Assembly (NCBI GenBank): GCA_039029455.1
Contig: JBCCGE010000006.1
Location: forward strand, 7,397 to 71,396
Direction of reading: 5' to 3'
Length of the DNA: 64,000 bases
DNA from: JBCCGE01 sp039029455
GTDB lineage: Bacteria > Pseudomonadota > Gammaproteobacteria > Arenicellales > Poriferihabitantaceae
Shown here: positions 17,923 to 27,571 of the stretch, piece after piece
How positions within the stretch are numbered: position 1 is the first letter of the stretch
How the letters are laid out: each line of letters opens with the position of its first letter
Position numbers and translations under genes: made by a program
Notes under the pieces: model-generated
What the model saw: only the letters and a program-made list of their open reading frames with translations
Database searches by the model: none
Told to the model about the DNA's origin: nothing

Positions 17923-19176
17923 TCAGACGTCCAGCAACAATCGGGCCGGATCCTCGAGTTGATCCTTGATCGTCACCAGAAACTGAACGGCTTCTTTGCC
18001 ATCGACAATTCGATGATCATAGGACAGTGCCAGATACATCATCGGCCGGATTACAACTTCACCGTTTTCAGCCATCGGACGCTCCTGAATTTTGTGCATT
18101 CCCAGAATCGCGCTCTGCGGCGGATTAATAATTGGTGTAGATACCAAAGAACCAAAAACGCCACCATTAGTAATGGTAAAGGTCCCACCGATCAATTCAT
18201 CCATAGCAATTTTTCCATCCTTGGCGCGCTGTCCGAAATCGGCGATCGTGCCCTCGATATCAGCAAAACCCATGCTTTCACAGTTTCGCAGAACAGGCAC
18301 CACTAGCCCTCTCGGTGACGATACCGCAATACCAATATCTGCATAGCTGTGGCGGACAATATCGGTGCCGTCAATGTACGCATTCACAAGCGGAAATTTT
18401 TCCAGCGCACTAACTGCCGCTTTCACGAAAAACGACATGAATCCGAGTCGCGAACCGTGTTTCTTCTCAAACGCCTCTTTGTATTTACTGCGCAGCTCCA
18501 TCACCGGCTGCATATTGACTTCGTTAAAAGTCGTCAACAGTGCGGCCGTCTGCTGGGACTGGACGAGCCGATTTGCAATCGTTTGGCGAAGACGACTCAT
18601 CGGTTCACGTTTTGTCTCCCGACTGCCCGTCATGCCGGATGATACTGTTGGCGCAGGTACTGAACCCGACGACGGCGCGCCTTCTGCAACAGACGCAGCC
18701 ACCGGGGCGCTGGGCTCGTCCGGGGCAACGCTGTCCGCAATATGCTCAAGAATATCTTCTTTGGTGATGCGTCCATCGCGACCTGTGCCCGATATCCGGC
18801 TGACGTCGAGTCCGTGTTCCTCCGCCATTTTTTGTGCCGATGGGCTCAATGGGTCACCCTCCGCGCCTCCACTGGCGGGTGGCGCTTCCGCAACAGGTTG
18901 GTGACTGGCTTGATCTGCATCAGTGGATTGACCGACTTCGCCCTCGGCAAGCCTCGCAAGCACCTGACCAGAGGTCACGGTTGCACCGGACTCCTGCAGG
19001 ATCTCGGTAATCACCCCGTCAGCCGGGGCAGGAACTTCCAGAACAACTTTATCGGTCTCAACTTCAACCAGAATTTCGTCTCGCGATACGCTGTCCCCAA
19101 CCGCTTTATTCCAGTCCAGCATCAGCGCATCCGCAACTGACTCGGGAAGTACCGGTACTTTGATTTCTATACTCAT
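17923..19176 (-). CDS. sucB: 2-oxoglutarate dehydrogenase E2, dihydrolipoyl succinyltransferase
   Basis: A 417-residue E2. The N-terminal lipoyl domain has Lys43 in EVETDKVVLEV. A Pro/Ala/Ser-rich linker follows, then the E3-binding domain (PSAQKMAEEHGLDVSRISGTGRDGRITKEDIL divided over about residues 110-145), a second linker, and the catalytic domain ending with SYDHRIVDGKEAVQFL, which holds the active-site His and Asp. It is located between sucA (28 bp) and lpdA (19 bp). It transfers succinyl groups to CoA in the TCA cycle. Confidence 0.97.
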   Translation of the reverse strand: MSIEIKVPVLPESVADALMLDWNKAVGDSVSRDEILVEVETDKVVLEVPAPADGVITEILQESGATVTSGQVLARLAEGEVGQSTDADQASHQPVAEAPPASGGAEGDPLSPSAQKMAEEHGLDVSRISGTGRDGRITKEDILEHIADSVAPDEPSAPVAASVAEGAPSSGSVPAPTVSSGMTGSRETKREPMSRLRQTIANRLVQSQQTAALLTTFNEVNMQPVMELRSKYKEAFEKKHGSRLGFMSFFVKAAVSALEKFPLVNAYIDGTDIVRHSYADIGIAVSSPRGLVVPVLRNCESMGFADIEGTIADFGQRAKDGKIAMDELIGGTFTITNGGVFGSLVSTPIINPPQSAILGMHKIQERPMAENGEVVIRPMMYLALSYDHRIVDGKEAVQFLVTIKDQLEDPARLLLDV

Positions 19177-19204
19177 TTGATTTTATTGATGATTCAACTT
19201 CCAC

Positions 19205-21967
19205 TCAGGAAATAGTCAGCGCATCGTCCACAAGCTTTTGCTGTTGTTTTTGATGCAGTTTGTAGTACCCGACTGCGGGTGACGGGGAACCCTCCCGACC
19301 CACATATTTTAGTTTCTGTCCGTCGAGACAGGCCTGTCTCAGGTAGTAGTAAATCTGATACCAGCAGCCCTGATTCTTGGGCTCCTCCTGACACCAGATC
19401 ACATCTTTTGCGTTCGGAAATTTCTCCAGCGCTGCCCGCATGTCCTGTTTGGGTATGGGGTGAATCTGTTCGAGACGGATGATGGCAATGTTGTTGATTT
19501 CTCGTTTGCGTCGTTCCTCGAGAAGGTCGTAATACACCTTACCCGAGCAGATCACCACGCGATCGACCTGATTGGGGTCCAACGGATCAAATTCACCGAT
19601 TACCGCTTGAAATCTGCCATTCTCAAGTTCTTCCGGCGTCGAGACGGACAGTTTGTGGCGCAGCAAACTTTTTGGAGTCATCACTATCAGAGGTCTGCGC
19701 AGTGATCGCAGCATCTGACGGCGCAGCATGTGAAACATCTGTGCGGGCGTGGTCGGCACACAGACCTGCATGTTGTTTTCAGCACACAGCTGAAGAAATC
19801 GTTCAAGCCTCGCCGATGAGTGCTCCGGGCCCTGGCCTTCCATCCCGTGCGGCAGAAACATGGTCAGACCGCAGACTCGTGACCATTTCGCCTCACCGCT
19901 GCTGATGAACTGGTCGATGACTACCTGCGCCCCGTTTACGAAATCGCCGAATTGTCCCTCCCAAATCACCAGAGTTCTGGGTTCGGTGGTTGCGTAACCG
20001 TATTCAAAACCCAGCACAGCCTCTTCTGAGAGCAGCGAATTGATAACGAGGTAATCGCTGGGCTTTTCTGTAAGATACTGCAAGGGGATATAAGTCCTGG
20101 GTTGTCCTTGGTCGTGCAGCGTCACATGGCGATGCGAAAACGTACCTCGCCCCGCGTCCTGACCAGACAACCGAACGGTGTAACCGTCCCGAAGAAGTGC
20201 GGCGTATGCGAGTGTCTCAGCACATCCCCAGTCCATTGGCGTCTCACCCGCCGCCATTTTGCGACGACCATCCAGAACTTTTCGTACTCTCGGATGAACC
20301 TGGAAGTCATCCGGAACCGTTGTAATTTTGTGAGCGAGATCAATGAGGTCAGACCGATCAACACCGGTGTTCACGGGCTGCTGCCAGTCCTTGCCCAGAT
20401 ACGGCTCCCAATCAACAATCTTCATTGATTTATTGGGATCAATCATTTGTCCCGCAACAATCTGACCTTCATCCAACTGGTCCCGGTATTCAGCAACCAG
20501 CCGGTTGACACCGGCCTGGTCAATCACACCCTCTTCGATCAATCTGGACGCATAGATTTCTCTCGGTGTGCGATGTTGCTTGATGGTCTTGTACATCAGC
20601 GGCTGCGTAATAGACGGTTCATCGGCCTCGTTGTGCCCGTGACGTCGATAACACACGATGTCGAGCACCACATCCCTCTTGAACTCCATTCGATAGGCCA
20701 GAGCCAGTCGGGTTGCAAATATCACCGCATCCGGGTCATCTCCATTAATGTGGAAAATAGGTGCCTGCACCATCTTGGCGACTTCAGTGCAATACAGCGT
20801 CGAACGGGCGTCGAGCGTGTTGGTGGTGAACCCAATCTGATTGTTGACGATGATGTGTATGGTGCCCCCGGTGGAGTACCCGCGGGTCTGGGCCATCTGC
20901 ATGGTTTCCATGACGACGCCCTGCCCGGCAAATGCGGCATCGCCGTGAATAAGAATCGGCACGACCTCACTGCGCTCGGTGTCGTTTCGTCGTTCCTGTC
21001 GTGCTCGAACCGAGCCTTCAACAACGGGATTGATGATCTCCAGATGGCTTGGATTAAACGACAGCGCAACATGCACATTACCACCCGGGGTCTGGATATC
21101 CGACGACGCGCCCTGATGGTATTTGACGTCACCGGTTTCAGTATCCTCATCCTCGGTTGAGTACTCGCCTTCAAATTCACTGAACAGGTCGGCCGGGGAC
21201 TTACCCAGTATGTTCACCAGAACATTAAGCCGCCCGCGATGCGCCATGCCGATAACGATTTCTTTAACGCCAGACCCACCAAACATCTGAATCATGTCCG
21301 ACATCATCGGAATCAGCGCATCACCGCCTTCGAGGGAAAATCGTTTCTGCCCGACATATTTTGTGTGAAGGTAGCGCTCCAGACCCTCCGCTGCGGTGAG
21401 TTTTCGCAGCGTTTCGATGCGCACGGCGTCCGGTAGGGGTGGCCGCACTTCCATTGTTTCGACGTAGTGACGCAACCAGAGTCGCTGTTCAAGGGAATGC
21501 AGATACCGAATCTCATAACCGATAGGGCCGCAGTACACGCGATGCAGGTAATCGAGGATATCTCTCAGCGATTTTCTGCCACCACCACCAAGATCGGCAA
21601 TATCAAACTCGGTATCCAGATCCTGCTCATTGAGGTCATACTCGTCGAGCTCCAGCTCGGATGTATCTCCGCGCGCCATCACATTGATTGGATCCACTCT
21701 GGAGAGCAAATGTCCAATCGACCGGTAAGCCATGATCAGCTTTGAGACCTGAGCCTGCTTGTGGACGGCAGTTTCGATCCACGACTGTGAGCCGCTCTGA
21801 CCGTTGGCTTCACTGCGCGCAGGGCTCGTGACCGGCATGGATTGCAGCGCCCTTTGCAGAGCCGGGTCAGCAGGACCCTCTCCGTTGATGGCATCATCAT
21901 ACAGCGATTCCAGATAGCCAAGGTTGCCGCCGTGAAGGAAGGCGAGATCGTTCGGGTTAGTAGTCAT
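19205..21967 (-). CDS. sucA: 2-oxoglutarate dehydrogenase E1
   Basis: A 920-residue thiamine-diphosphate-dependent decarboxylase starting the 2-oxoglutarate dehydrogenase operon. Visible signatures are the N-terminal FLHGGNLGYLESLY docking helix, GMAHRGRLNVLVNI, GDAAFAGQGVV, NNQIGFTT and the C-terminal CQEEPKNQGCW. Length is typical. The 219 bp upstream (21968-22186) hold no gene and should carry the operon promoter. The TPP cofactor is the product of the thi operon at 42947-49503. Confidence 0.98.
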   Translation of the reverse strand: MTTNPNDLAFLHGGNLGYLESLYDDAINGEGPADPALQRALQSMPVTSPARSEANGQSGSQSWIETAVHKQAQVSKLIMAYRSIGHLLSRVDPINVMARGDTSELELDEYDLNEQDLDTEFDIADLGGGGRKSLRDILDYLHRVYCGPIGYEIRYLHSLEQRLWLRHYVETMEVRPPLPDAVRIETLRKLTAAEGLERYLHTKYVGQKRFSLEGGDALIPMMSDMIQMFGGSGVKEIVIGMAHRGRLNVLVNILGKSPADLFSEFEGEYSTEDEDTETGDVKYHQGASSDIQTPGGNVHVALSFNPSHLEIINPVVEGSVRARQERRNDTERSEVVPILIHGDAAFAGQGVVMETMQMAQTRGYSTGGTIHIIVNNQIGFTTNTLDARSTLYCTEVAKMVQAPIFHINGDDPDAVIFATRLALAYRMEFKRDVVLDIVCYRRHGHNEADEPSITQPLMYKTIKQHRTPREIYASRLIEEGVIDQAGVNRLVAEYRDQLDEGQIVAGQMIDPNKSMKIVDWEPYLGKDWQQPVNTGVDRSDLIDLAHKITTVPDDFQVHPRVRKVLDGRRKMAAGETPMDWGCAETLAYAALLRDGYTVRLSGQDAGRGTFSHRHVTLHDQGQPRTYIPLQYLTEKPSDYLVINSLLSEEAVLGFEYGYATTEPRTLVIWEGQFGDFVNGAQVVIDQFISSGEAKWSRVCGLTMFLPHGMEGQGPEHSSARLERFLQLCAENNMQVCVPTTPAQMFHMLRRQMLRSLRRPLIVMTPKSLLRHKLSVSTPEELENGRFQAVIGEFDPLDPNQVDRVVICSGKVYYDLLEERRKREINNIAIIRLEQIHPIPKQDMRAALEKFPNAKDVIWCQEEPKNQGCWYQIYYYLRQACLDGQKLKYVGREGSPSPAVGYYKLHQKQQQKLVDDALTIS

Positions 21968-22186
21968 CGCAAAACGTCTGGAAGGAGTACGGTAAAGGCG
22001 GAGATTCCGATCGAATGATCAGATACGCCAAATCTGCCCCGGCTGACACTCCTGTCAGTGCGGGCAGGTCTCCGGTGACGGTGTTTTGACGCAAAATGCA
22101 TTCTGAGGCTTTCGAGCATTAATTATATTGATAGTCAGTCAAAAGTCTACCAATGGAAATTCGCACTATGGATACAGACGGTCAGA

Positions 22187-22660
22187 CTACCCGGAAGTTG
22201 CATCAATCTCAGCAATCAGCCTCTTAAAAAAACGGCTCATATAGCGATCCACAGCGCCCTGAAGAAATGTTTGGTTCAACCGTGAAAACCAGCCAGACAA
22301 TTCAGCAGTGGCGGAGTATCCAAGCCTGCATCCCGCGGATGTATTCTCCAGGCTGACATCAGCGCATCCACTGACAGCACCAACCCGACCGGCCTCCAAA
22401 ACCGTTGTGAGCTGATAGTGAGCCGGTGCATCTATGTCGGCGATCCTGAGTTTCGCGGTCAGACTTTTTCGGACAGGTCCGATCCTGAAGCTGAAAACGG
22501 CCTCATAGTCTTCATCACTCAGTCGATCGACCCGTTCACAGTGATTGATGCATGCCGATAAGACATCCGGATCTGTTACAGCCTGCCAGACCCTGCTGCG
22601 ATCTGCAGGCAGGTCAAATTGTCCACTGAATAGCAACGATGGCGAGGGTTCTTGTCTCAT
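22187..22660 (-). CDS. CoxG-family SRPBCC protein
   Basis: A 157-residue START/SRPBCC-fold protein of the carbon-monoxide-dehydrogenase subunit G family: FSGQFDLPADRSRVWQAVTDPDVLSACI at the N-terminus and a core with GCADVSLENTSAGCRLGYSATAELSG. CoxG proteins take part in membrane recruitment or maturation of molybdenum hydroxylases, but none is encoded nearby, so its partner is unknown. It stands alone between the suc operon and a divergent E1-like gene. Confidence 0.85.
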   Translation of the reverse strand: MRQEPSPSLLFSGQFDLPADRSRVWQAVTDPDVLSACINHCERVDRLSDEDYEAVFSFRIGPVRKSLTAKLRIADIDAPAHYQLTTVLEAGRVGAVSGCADVSLENTSAGCRLGYSATAELSGWFSRLNQTFLQGAVDRYMSRFFKRLIAEIDATSG

Positions 22661-22896
22661 CGATATGGCACTGGCACACTCATGAAACGATACTTTGATC
22701 CAGAGAGCCTCCGTAAAAGTCGTGACCGACCCATTTGCGTCGAACTAATGTCTAAAATTTTTGTTAGAAAACTTAGCAATAGAGCGGCCCACTAGAACGA
22801 GTATGGCTTGCGTTTTCTGCCTTGATCTTGAACATTTTAGCTCTCAATCTGGGTTCGCCCAGGCTTTTGCAGAGACTCCCTAGGAAATGCTGAATT

Positions 22897-23640
22897 ATGA
22901 CAGCTGCGGATTTGGAACGGCGATACGGCCGACAAATAAAACTGCCAAACGTTGGGCACGCCGGGCAGCAGGCGCTGGCCGATTCGCGCGTTCTCATTGT
23001 CGGTATCGGTGGCCTGGGATCCCCGGTTGCACTCTATCTTGCTGCAGCCGGAATCGGCAAATTGATTCTGGTTGACTTTGATCGGGTTGAAGAATCCAAT
23101 TTGCAGCGTCAGATCGCTCACCACTTTGACGATATCGGCGCGCTAAAAGCCGAATCCGCCGCCGCCAAACTGCGCGCGATTAACCCGGATCTCCAGATTG
23201 ACACCCGAGACTATTCGATGGACAGGGAAGATTTTTTGGAAGTCTGCGCCGATGTGGATCTGATTGTCGACTGTACGGACAATTTTCCGAGCCGCTTTGA
23301 CCTGAACGATGTATCAGTAGAACTCAAAATCCCTCTGGTTTCCGGGGCGGCAATTCGGTGGGAAGGTCAGGTTACGGCTTTCAACCCCAATGTTTCGGAT
23401 AGCCCGTGCTATCAGTGTCTGTATCCAGATCGTGATATAGAGGGCGTAACCTGCGCCATGGAAGGCGTGATCTCGCCTTTGGTTGGGGTCATCGGAACAA
23501 TGCAGGCACTGGAGTCTGTCAACATACTTCTTGGGCGCGACGTGCTTTGCGGCTCAGTGTGGCTGTTTGATGCCGAGCGCATGGACTGGCGACGTATTAA
23601 ACTGCCCAAGAACCCAATGTGTCCTGCCTGTTCCGATTAA
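22897..23640 (+). CDS. ThiF/MoeB/HesA-family E1-like adenylyltransferase
   Basis: A 247-residue enzyme that activates the C-terminal Gly-Gly of a ubiquitin-like sulfur carrier by adenylation. ATP-binding motif GIGGLGSPVALYLAAAGIG (residues about 34-52), then DFDRVEESNLQRQ, the Asp in VDCTDNFPSRF, and zinc-binding pairs CYQC and CPAC at the end. It lacks a C-terminal rhodanese domain. The thi operon in this window has ThiS but no ThiF, so this could activate ThiS, but MoeB (MoaD activation) is equally possible from the sequence. Confidence 0.88.
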   Translation: MTAADLERRYGRQIKLPNVGHAGQQALADSRVLIVGIGGLGSPVALYLAAAGIGKLILVDFDRVEESNLQRQIAHHFDDIGALKAESAAAKLRAINPDLQIDTRDYSMDREDFLEVCADVDLIVDCTDNFPSRFDLNDVSVELKIPLVSGAAIRWEGQVTAFNPNVSDSPCYQCLYPDRDIEGVTCAMEGVISPLVGVIGTMQALESVNILLGRDVLCGSVWLFDAERMDWRRIKLPKNPMCPACSD

Positions 23641-23676
23641 ACGCAAGCCGCAGACGGCAGCGCATGGTGTCCGGGA

Positions 23677-24732
23677 TCATTCCGTAAGAACACCCTTTTT
23701 TCGAGCACGCTTCAAAGTCAGATAGGCGTAAACGATCTGGATCAAAAGAAATGGAATGAATACGAATAAACGCTCATTTCCGGGAATATTGATCATCCAT
23801 ATTGCCCCAAGGCCCTGCAGAAAAGCCATACAGCTCAGCAGCAATGTTACCTCCAAATGGGTGTAACCGCTTCGAACAAGGAGCTGATAGAGGTGACTTC
23901 GATGTCCTTCCAGTGCCGACTCTCCTCGAAACAGCCTTCTGATCAGGGTAAATACTGTGTCAAAAATAAAATGAAACAGCAGCATGGGCATCACCAGGAA
24001 CGACGTGTGTGATTCGTCAAACCGAGCCGCGATTATGGCCAGAGTCGCAAACACAAAACCCAGAAACGCACTGCCCACATCACCCATAAATATTTTTGCA
24101 GGGGGCGCGTTGTAAATCAAAAACCCGACTGAACCGGCAATGATCGTGTAACAGGTGATGTACACGAACGAGCTGCCCTCGTAGTAACTGATTGCCATGA
24201 AAAAAAGAGCGGCGATCAGCGCCGTGCTGCCTACCAGACCGTCGATCCCATCCATAAAATTGTAGGCGTTGGTCAGTCCCAGAATCCAGAAGAACGAAAT
24301 CAGGTAACCGATCCAGCCGAGCTCGTAGTTCGTCGCCCACGGCAGCGACAGGCTGTCGATAACAATTCCGCTGTACAGCACAATTGACACTGCGAATACA
24401 TGTGTGAGCAGTTTGAAAACTGCACTTTTCTCCTGCATATCGTCGATCAGTGAGATCGCTGCGATCAGTACCGAAGTAAATACAAAACCCAGCATATATC
24501 GCTCATTGATCAATGCTGTATCGCTGAACAGAACGATGTACGCCATTCCAATCAGGAATGTGATTACGATAGAAATACCGCCAGACTTGGGTACTGCCCT
24601 GGCGTGGGAGGAACGATGGTTAGGGTGGTCCAGAATTCGGACGAATTTGCGCATACTCCATGTAATCAGGGTCGCAATGACCGTCAGCAAACAGCCGAAC
24701 AGAATATGGAAATACAGTTGCGAATTTGCCAC
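23677..24732 (-). CDS. WecA/WbpL-type undecaprenyl-phosphate sugar-1-phosphate transferase
   Basis: A polytopic membrane enzyme of 351 residues with about ten hydrophobic segments. Family motifs are DHPNHRSSH near the N-terminus, SLIDDMQ with paired Asp, NAYNFMDGIDGL, FMGDVGSAFLGF and the cytoplasmic HRSHLYQL loop. It transfers a HexNAc-1-phosphate-type sugar onto undecaprenyl phosphate to begin O-antigen or exopolysaccharide synthesis. The start is GTG. It lies downstream of the WbpM-type gene on the same strand, as in B-band O-antigen loci. Sugar specificity is not visible. Confidence 0.93.
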   Translation of the reverse strand: MANSQLYFHILFGCLLTVIATLITWSMRKFVRILDHPNHRSSHARAVPKSGGISIVITFLIGMAYIVLFSDTALINERYMLGFVFTSVLIAAISLIDDMQEKSAVFKLLTHVFAVSIVLYSGIVIDSLSLPWATNYELGWIGYLISFFWILGLTNAYNFMDGIDGLVGSTALIAALFFMAISYYEGSSFVYITCYTIIAGSVGFLIYNAPPAKIFMGDVGSAFLGFVFATLAIIAARFDESHTSFLVMPMLLFHFIFDTVFTLIRRLFRGESALEGHRSHLYQLLVRSGYTHLEVTLLLSCMAFLQGLGAIWMINIPGNERLFVFIPFLLIQIVYAYLTLKRARKKGVLTE

Positions 24733-24849
24733 AGGAACCTTGGTTCTGGGTGTCTACCGGGATAATGTTGTATTTGATCTCGGCTCTGACCGGGCGTGAC
24801 CGAAGAGATACAAGATCGTTTATCTGCTGCGGTTAGATCAACAGCGGCG

Positions 24850-26736
24850 TCAAGACACCGCGGCAATACGTGGACGAACCTCCTCGGGATTATATGACTC
24901 CGCCATCTCAAAAAGAAGACTGCGCACGCGGTCACTGCGATTTTCAGAAATACAGGTTGCCAATTCGCTGAGGCAATTCGACAGATTTCGTAGATTTGGA
25001 GTAAACGCCGTTTCCTTCATGATGCGCGGATGGATCGTGCCTTTGGCGGCTTCGGAAACCAGCAGTTCCTCAAACAGTTTCTCTCCCTCTCGCAACCCGG
25101 TGTATTCAATTTCAATGTCACCGTCGGGATTTGCCTGATCTCTTACCTGAAGACCACTGAGGTTAATCATTTTGCGGGCCAGACTCAGAATCCGTACCGG
25201 TTCGCCCATATCCAGAACAAACACATCTCCGCCCTCACCCAGAGCACCCGCCTGTAAAACCAGCTGGGTAGCCTCCTTGATGGTCATGAAATAACGAATA
25301 ATTTCAGGGTGGGTCACAGTAACCGGCCCACCACGCCTGATCTGTTCTCTGAACAGGGGAACCACAGACCCCGACGAATCAAGAACATTTCCAAATCTGA
25401 CCATACTGAAGCGGGTGGACATGTCGTTTTTTGCGCTCAAGTCCTGCAGTATCAACTCAGCCAGTCGTTTGGTAGCACCCATAACATTCGCCGGACGCAC
25501 AGCCTTGTCGGTCGAGATCAGCACAAAGGTCTCAACGCGGGCATCAATTGCCGCAAGCGCGCATTGTTGTGTGCCCACGACGTTGTTGGCCGCACCGATA
25601 ACGGCATTTCTTTCAACCAGTGGTACATGCTTGTAGGCTGCGGCGTGATAAATGGTTTGTACTCGCTCACTTCGACAGACGTGCTGAACCAGATCTTTAT
25701 CGGTCACAGAGCCAAGAACAACCCGCTGCCGCACATTTTCACCCGTGAGTTCCTGCTCAATCCGGTAGAGGTTGAACTCACTGTGATCAAACATCACCAG
25801 TTTGCTGGGCGACAACTGGGCGATCTGACGACAGAGTTCAGAACCGATTGAGCCACCGGCTCCGGTCACCATCACCACCTTACCGGAAATATTTGCGTGC
25901 AGGAGTTCCTCGATAGGTGCCACGGGATCGCGTTCCAGTAAATCCGAGATATCGATATCGCGAATATCATCCAGATTCACTTCGCACGCTTCGAGCTCGG
26001 AAATATCGGGCAGTGTTTGCACCAAAACCGGATAAGGTTCCAGGCTGGTGAGAATATCGTGCCGCTGATGCTGAGTCGCAGACGGCATCGCCAGCAACAC
26101 TTCCTTGACACCGAATTCGTCGATCAAACGCTGCAAATCGGCTGACGGATAGACTTTGATGCCGTTAACCGTCTGGTATTCGAGCACCGGATCGTCATCA
26201 ATGAAGGCAACCGGACGCATCTCCCGGCTGAATGAGGTCGAAACGGCAAGCTGCATACCAGCCGCTCCGGCACCGTAAATCACAACATTTTTGCGGTGCT
26301 CTGCCTCAGCACCGACAATTCCCGGCGCCCAGCTCGTCAACAGCCAACGCGCGACCATGCGCACGCCAAGAATAAGAAACAGACAGACCAGCCAGTTAAT
26401 AATAACGACGGAACGGGGCAGCAGCTGAATACCTGACATAAATGCCAGCACACCCCAGACCAGCGCATACAAGCTTATGGCTTCAAACGCGCGCCACAAA
26501 GACCGAAATCCGATGTATCGGATGACCGTCTGGTAAAGGCCGAACTGAAGGAAGATTGGAACCGCGATAACAGGGGCCGCAATCCATATCCACAGCTCCT
26601 CACCTAATGGAACATAGAGCCGATTGAAGCGAAGGGAGTATGCAATGAACAGCGCAGCGATAACCATGGCTGCGTCGGCAAGCAACGAAAACATTTGCTT
26701 GTTGCGCCGTGAGATGGAAAGCAGACTCTCAATCAC
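24850..26736 (-). CDS. WbpM/CapD-type UDP-sugar 4,6-dehydratase, membrane-anchored
   Basis: A 628-residue enzyme with four transmembrane segments in the first 130 residues, a first Rossmann domain (VVIYGAGAAGMQL) and a C-terminal SDR dehydratase domain (VMVTGAGGSIGSELCRQ, HAAAYKHVPLVE, STDKAVRPANVMGATKRLAE). Met occupies the usual Tyr position of the catalytic triad, as in FlaA1/WbpM dehydratases. It probably converts UDP-GlcNAc to a 4-keto-6-deoxy sugar for the surface glycan. Start is GTG. It is followed by the WecA-type gene and preceded by an APS kinase gene (40 bp). Confidence 0.94.
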   Translation of the reverse strand: MIESLLSISRRNKQMFSLLADAAMVIAALFIAYSLRFNRLYVPLGEELWIWIAAPVIAVPIFLQFGLYQTVIRYIGFRSLWRAFEAISLYALVWGVLAFMSGIQLLPRSVVIINWLVCLFLILGVRMVARWLLTSWAPGIVGAEAEHRKNVVIYGAGAAGMQLAVSTSFSREMRPVAFIDDDPVLEYQTVNGIKVYPSADLQRLIDEFGVKEVLLAMPSATQHQRHDILTSLEPYPVLVQTLPDISELEACEVNLDDIRDIDISDLLERDPVAPIEELLHANISGKVVMVTGAGGSIGSELCRQIAQLSPSKLVMFDHSEFNLYRIEQELTGENVRQRVVLGSVTDKDLVQHVCRSERVQTIYHAAAYKHVPLVERNAVIGAANNVVGTQQCALAAIDARVETFVLISTDKAVRPANVMGATKRLAELILQDLSAKNDMSTRFSMVRFGNVLDSSGSVVPLFREQIRRGGPVTVTHPEIIRYFMTIKEATQLVLQAGALGEGGDVFVLDMGEPVRILSLARKMINLSGLQVRDQANPDGDIEIEYTGLREGEKLFEELLVSEAAKGTIHPRIMKETAFTPNLRNLSNCLSELATCISENRSDRVRSLLFEMAESYNPEEVRPRIAAVS

Positions 26737-26776
26737 TGCGCGTCTCTTTGGTCACGTTTCGGTTCATGAAAATCGC

Positions 26777-27421
26777 CTAACCGGACGAACGAATCACACC
26801 GCGTTGGCGCAAAAGATCGAGAACCTGATCAACGCAGTCCGTAACGTCAAGTTCTGCAGTATTGATAATCAGATCCGCATTCTCAGGTACTTCGTAGGGT
26901 GATGAGATGCCGGTGAAATCAGAAATCTCGCCTTTTCGAGCGCGCTGATAAAGCCCTTTTACGTCGCGCTGCTCGCAGACTTCAATCGGACAATCACAGT
27001 AAACCTCTATAAAATCATTCGGCTTTTCGACCATCATCCGTACCCGCTGTCGATCCACCCTAAACGGCGATATGAACGCCGTTAAAACGATCACGCCGGA
27101 TTCGATAAACAGTTTGGAGACCTGACCAATACGACGAATATTCTCGGTGCGGTCTTCCTCCGAGAACCCGAGATCACCGCACAAACCATGCCTTACATTA
27201 TCACCATCGCAGACGAATGTCCGGCAGCCCATTGAATGCAGGGTTTCTTCAACAGCATGTGCCAGCGTCGATTTTCCGCTTCCGGACAGGCCGGTAAACC
27301 AGAGAATTGCGCTGTTGTGTTGATTTTGTGCCTCACGCCGCTCCCGCGTCACCGTCGCAGAATGCCAGAATATATTCGACGAGGCCGTGCCCGCGTCAGT
27401 TTCATTATCATTATCACTCAT
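26777..27421 (-). CDS. cysC: Adenylylsulfate (APS) kinase
   Basis: A 214-residue kinase that makes PAPS from APS and ATP. It shows the P-loop GLSGSGKST, DGDNVRHGLCGDLGF, FISPFR and FTGISSPYEVPENAD. No ATP sulfurylase (cysN/cysD) gene is present here. It is the first gene of a minus-strand set with the WbpM- and WecA-type glycan genes (40 bp to the next). Its place there suggests that PAPS is used to sulfate a surface polysaccharide, but no sulfotransferase is visible in the window, and ordinary assimilation remains possible. Confidence 0.95.
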   Translation of the reverse strand: MSDNDNETDAGTASSNIFWHSATVTRERREAQNQHNSAILWFTGLSGSGKSTLAHAVEETLHSMGCRTFVCDGDNVRHGLCGDLGFSEEDRTENIRRIGQVSKLFIESGVIVLTAFISPFRVDRQRVRMMVEKPNDFIEVYCDCPIEVCEQRDVKGLYQRARKGEISDFTGISSPYEVPENADLIINTAELDVTDCVDQVLDLLRQRGVIRSSG

Positions 27422-27571
27422 GGCGGCGGATTATACCCGCAGCGAGGATTTTGCTGGCGGTTCAGAGGTTACCGATTCGTTAGTTGCCTTGGACCACAAA
27501 ACGCCGCAGATACTGACGCCAGACCCGGAAATATGGCATCCTGACAGAATTTGAATAACCACGAGGCAAAC

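Noticed and set aside
18365..18904. 179-residue plus-strand frame
   Set aside because: Antisense to sucB; low-complexity Ala/Ser/Pro translation reflects the linker codons.
20447..21160. 237-residue plus-strand frame
   Set aside because: Antisense to sucA, whose motifs are complete; no start context of its own.
23641..23705. Weak hairpin followed by T-run between the E1-like gene and the WecA-type gene
   Set aside because: The stem is only about 5 bp and poorly formed, not enough to call a terminator.
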